This document shows, piece after piece, positions 61,735-64,000 of a DNA stretch of 64,000 bases. Within the stretch, counting starts at the first letter, position 1, and each line of letters begins with the position of its first letter. The notes beneath the pieces were generated by a model. The model had not been told where the DNA came from and did no database searches. It worked only from the letters and a program-made list of their open reading frames with translations. Origin of the DNA: an uncultured Olsenella sp. (GTDB taxonomy: Bacteria > Actinomycetota > Coriobacteriia > Coriobacteriales > Atopobiaceae); the NCBI GenBank assembly GCA_900540955.1, contig UQIF01000003.1:35398-99397 (forward strand), read 5' to 3'. The position numbers were made by a program, and so were the translations under genes.

Positions 61735-63930
61735 ATGAATATCACAACTATTTGCAGCGTTTGCCTTGCGTGCAGCGTTCTTGTGTGCGGCCTCGACGTC
61801 TTTAGCGTCGTCACGCGCGAGGGGCGTGCGCACCTGAGCGATATCGTGTGGGCTGCGCTCTTCGTTGCGGTGCAGTCGCTGGTATTTGCCTGGGCTTCGC
61901 AGGATTTGATCGTAGTCGACGAGGGTGCGCTCACCCTCGCGTCGGTCGTCGTCGTCAACGTTGCGTGCATGGCGGCCGCGCATTTCTCGCTTCTGCGTCG
62001 TGAGGTCTCGGGGAAGCTGTTGTTCGCCGCCGCGCCTTCCGACTGGGTGGCGTATCGCGTCATCTCGGTTCCGGTGGCGCTTATCGCCCTCGCCTGCGCC
62101 GGTGCGCTCTGTGTGCTCGCGGTCGAGCTGCCGCATAATTTTGACTTTGAAGAGATCAATGCCCTGACGGTATTTGTCGAGTGGGCCCTTCTAACGACTG
62201 CTCTAGTTGGACTGTACTTCGTCGGCCAACGACGCTGTTTCCTGGCCGCGCTCGTGCCGATCGTGAGCATGTGCCTCGGCATCGCGGAGTACTTTGTCTT
62301 TCTCTTTAAGGACCAGCCTTTGCAGCCGGGAGACTTGCTTGCGCTCGGTACCGCTGCCTCCGTGGCGGAGGGCTACGTCTATACGGTCTCGGCGCAGTGC
62401 CTCTGGGGCGTCACGGCTGGAGTCCTGGCGCTGCTCGTGTGCGTGGTGCTCGCGCAGTTCCGTCGCCGTCCTGAAGACCTCGTGGGATCGTCCTTCTCGC
62501 CGGCGCGCCGCAACGCGGGTGTGCTTGCGAATGCGATTGCCGGCTGCGCCGTTCTTGCGGCCATCGTTTCCAACGTGACGGGTGTGAATTACTCCGCTAA
62601 ATACAAGATAAACATCGATTCTTGGAACATCTCGAGCAGCTATACCACCCAGGCGTATATCCCCACCTTCATTACCGCTTGCCAGCTCATGGCGCCGGAC
62701 AAGCCCACTGACTATTCGGTTGACTATGCCGAGTCTCTATCCGCCGAGTATGCGGCTGCCTATGACGCATCCGACCTGGGGCCCGCCTTAAACGAAGCCC
62801 GCGCCGCTGCCGAGGCGCAGTTTGGCGACGTGAAACCGAGCGTCGTCGCGGTGATGAACGAGACGTTCTCGGACCTCTCGATTTTCGACGGCATGCACGC
62901 GGGTTACGAGGGGCCTCAGTACTTCAAGTCGATGGGCGATTGCGTGAGCCGCGGCACGTTCTACACCTCCGTCAACGGCGGCGGCACGACCAACACCGAG
63001 TTTGAGTTCCTCACCGGCGGATCGCTTGCCAACTTCGGGCCCAGCGTCTATCCATACACCGTGTACGACCTTACTCGCGCCGAGAGCCTTCCTAAGTATT
63101 TCAGTGACCTTGGCTATTCGACCCTCGCTATGCACCCGCAGCTTGGAACCAACTGGAACCGCGTGAACGCATACCGTGACCTTGGCTTTGATGAGTTTCT
63201 GACCTACGAGGACTTTGCCGGAGCCGATACGCTGCGAGGCCATGTGACCGATCGCGCGACCTACGACAAGGTGCTCGAAGCCCTCGAGTCGAACCCTGAG
63301 CCGCAGTTTATCTTTGACGTGACGATGCAGAACCACTCCGGCTACGACACGGGGTTGCTCGACGAGGACGACATGATTCGCCTCGATATTGATGGCCAGA
63401 GCGATCAGCTCATCGACGAGTACGTCACGGTGATACGCCACTCGGACGAGGACCTCGAGTACTTCGTCGATCGTCTCCGCGAGCTCGACCGGCCTGTCAT
63501 CCTCGTGTTCTTCGGCGACCATCAGCCATATATGACGCTCGGGTATAACAACAATTGGTATCCGGATGAGGACGAGGCGGTTCATGCGCGCCGTGTGTAT
63601 CAGACGGACTACATCGTGTGGGCGAACTATGACGTCGCCGGCAACGACCAGGTCAGCGAGTACAGCGACGTCTCGGCCAGCTTCCTTGCGTCCGAGGTGC
63701 TGCAGAAGATCGGCGCGCCCCTGACCGATTTCCAGAAGGCGCACCTCGAACTTCGCCGCGTGCTTCCCGAGATCAGCGCCGCCTGCTACGAGGATGCCGA
63801 GGCCTCGTGGCACCTCCCGGGCGTCGACTCCGGCGTCGAGGCGACCGACAAGGCCCGGTCCGACTTCGCCACGATGCAGTACTATCAGTTGTTCCGCGAC
63901 GGCAAGGATATCTACTGCTCGCACCTTTAG
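61735..63930 (+). CDS. LtaS-like sulfatase-fold phosphoglycerol transferase
   Basis: 731 residues. Five or so N-terminal membrane helices (~5-290) precede an extracellular alkaline-phosphatase-fold domain. AVMNETFSDLSIF holds the likely nucleophile Thr377; GGTTNTEFEFLTGG, MHPQLGTNWNR and FFGDHQPYM are LtaS/sulfatase metal and substrate motifs. LtaS enzymes transfer glycerol-phosphate from phosphatidylglycerol to build lipoteichoic acid or decorate glycans with phosphoglycerol. AAGG lies 8-9 nt before the ATG. It stands alone at the right edge of the locus. Confidence 0.9.
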   Translation: MNITTICSVCLACSVLVCGLDVFSVVTREGRAHLSDIVWAALFVAVQSLVFAWASQDLIVVDEGALTLASVVVVNVACMAAAHFSLLRREVSGKLLFAAAPSDWVAYRVISVPVALIALACAGALCVLAVELPHNFDFEEINALTVFVEWALLTTALVGLYFVGQRRCFLAALVPIVSMCLGIAEYFVFLFKDQPLQPGDLLALGTAASVAEGYVYTVSAQCLWGVTAGVLALLVCVVLAQFRRRPEDLVGSSFSPARRNAGVLANAIAGCAVLAAIVSNVTGVNYSAKYKINIDSWNISSSYTTQAYIPTFITACQLMAPDKPTDYSVDYAESLSAEYAAAYDASDLGPALNEARAAAEAQFGDVKPSVVAVMNETFSDLSIFDGMHAGYEGPQYFKSMGDCVSRGTFYTSVNGGGTTNTEFEFLTGGSLANFGPSVYPYTVYDLTRAESLPKYFSDLGYSTLAMHPQLGTNWNRVNAYRDLGFDEFLTYEDFAGADTLRGHVTDRATYDKVLEALESNPEPQFIFDVTMQNHSGYDTGLLDEDDMIRLDIDGQSDQLIDEYVTVIRHSDEDLEYFVDRLRELDRPVILVFFGDHQPYMTLGYNNNWYPDEDEAVHARRVYQTDYIVWANYDVAGNDQVSEYSDVSASFLASEVLQKIGAPLTDFQKAHLELRRVLPEISAACYEDAEASWHLPGVDSGVEATDKARSDFATMQYYQLFRDGKDIYCSHL

Positions 63931-63944
63931 GCTCGTGCTTCTTG

Positions 63945-64000
63945 CCCAACTCCCACACGGCGGACGCATCTGGCCGGTTTTCGGCCCAAATGCGTCCGCC
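63945..64000. repeat. Long palindromic element, copy 2 (cut by window end)
   Basis: Left arm CCCAACTCCCACACGGCGGA (63945-63964) continues to CGCATC; the right arm begins at 63990 (ATGCGTCCGCC) and runs out of the window. It shares most of its sequence with 34249-34316 and also follows a gene end. Confidence 0.7.

Noticed and set aside
1..64000. tRNA, rRNA, transposase or integrase genes and attachment sites
   Set aside because: None was recognised on either strand; the apparent gene gain and loss has no visible mobile element in this window.

Overview
The window reads as a chromosome segment from a high-GC Gram-positive actinobacterium of the class Coriobacteriia, most likely Collinsella or a close relative. 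This is inferred from GC-rich codon use, frequent GTG/TTG starts, actinobacterial membrane families (YfhO, DUF6541, DUF6020), lectin-repeat cell-wall proteins and a lipoteichoic-acid-synthase-like enzyme; no rRNA or phylogenetic marker was compared. Nearly the whole window is one large cell-surface glycan and cell-wall locus, flanked on the left by housekeeping genes (3' end of fmt, then rsmB).

Layout. 1-1673: fmt end and rsmB. 1824-10463: a GtrA-like protein, a possible SecB-like protein, rmlA, a YD-repeat lipoprotein, a secreted GH25 muramidase with ricin-type lectin repeats, a PLP enzyme, and a polyprenyl-phosphate glycosyltransferase followed by two SMR-type membrane proteins. 10550-13270 (minus): a Tat lipoprotein M19 dipeptidase and a three-zinc-ribbon membrane protein. 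13321-14824: decayed genes, including a GT2 gene broken in a G6 tract. 15048-23587: ATP-grasp enzymes, a Wzx-like flippase, a DegT aminotransferase, rmlB and an rmlC-rmlD fusion. 23663-31098: an L,D-transpeptidase with lectin repeats and two large membrane proteins. 31190-39299: glycosyltransferases, DUF2304, a WecE-like aminotransferase, an acyltransferase and another ATP-grasp enzyme. 39483-43312: a repeat cluster, a dead NlpC/P60-lectin gene and a lysozyme-like lectin protein. 43400-44829 (minus): a DUF4869 protein plus a P-loop/possible-Toprim protein. 45032-49847: a GlfT2-like transferase, an AT-rich DUF6020 membrane protein and a GT2. 49993-53289: a secreted lectin-repeat protein whose catalytic part resembles GT80 sialyltransferases. 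53645-56729: a gtrB-gtrA-GT-C style module. 56892-63930: desulfoferrodoxin, a GH3 beta-glucosidase with a GtrA-like partner, an RHH protein, an acidic unknown and an LtaS-like enzyme.

How the genes work together (inference). RmlA, RmlB and RmlCD make dTDP-rhamnose. The two DegT aminotransferases can draw on the dTDP-4-keto-6-deoxy intermediate to make dTDP-amino sugars, and the neighbouring ATP-grasp ligases could acylate those amines. GT2 enzymes assemble the glycan, the Wzx-like protein flips it, and GtrB/GtrA, GT/SMR and GT-C/YfhO/DUF6541 proteins add side groups outside the membrane through polyprenyl-phosphate sugars. Secreted enzymes with shared lectin modules (GH25, L,D-transpeptidase, lysozyme-like, NlpC/P60, GT80-like) then act on, and probably bind, the resulting wall. 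The most unusual items are the exported GT80-like/lectin protein, the DUF4869 + ATPase pair, and the interchangeable-head family of lectin-repeat enzymes. Several genes show decay or frameshifts, which fits a rapidly diversifying surface locus.
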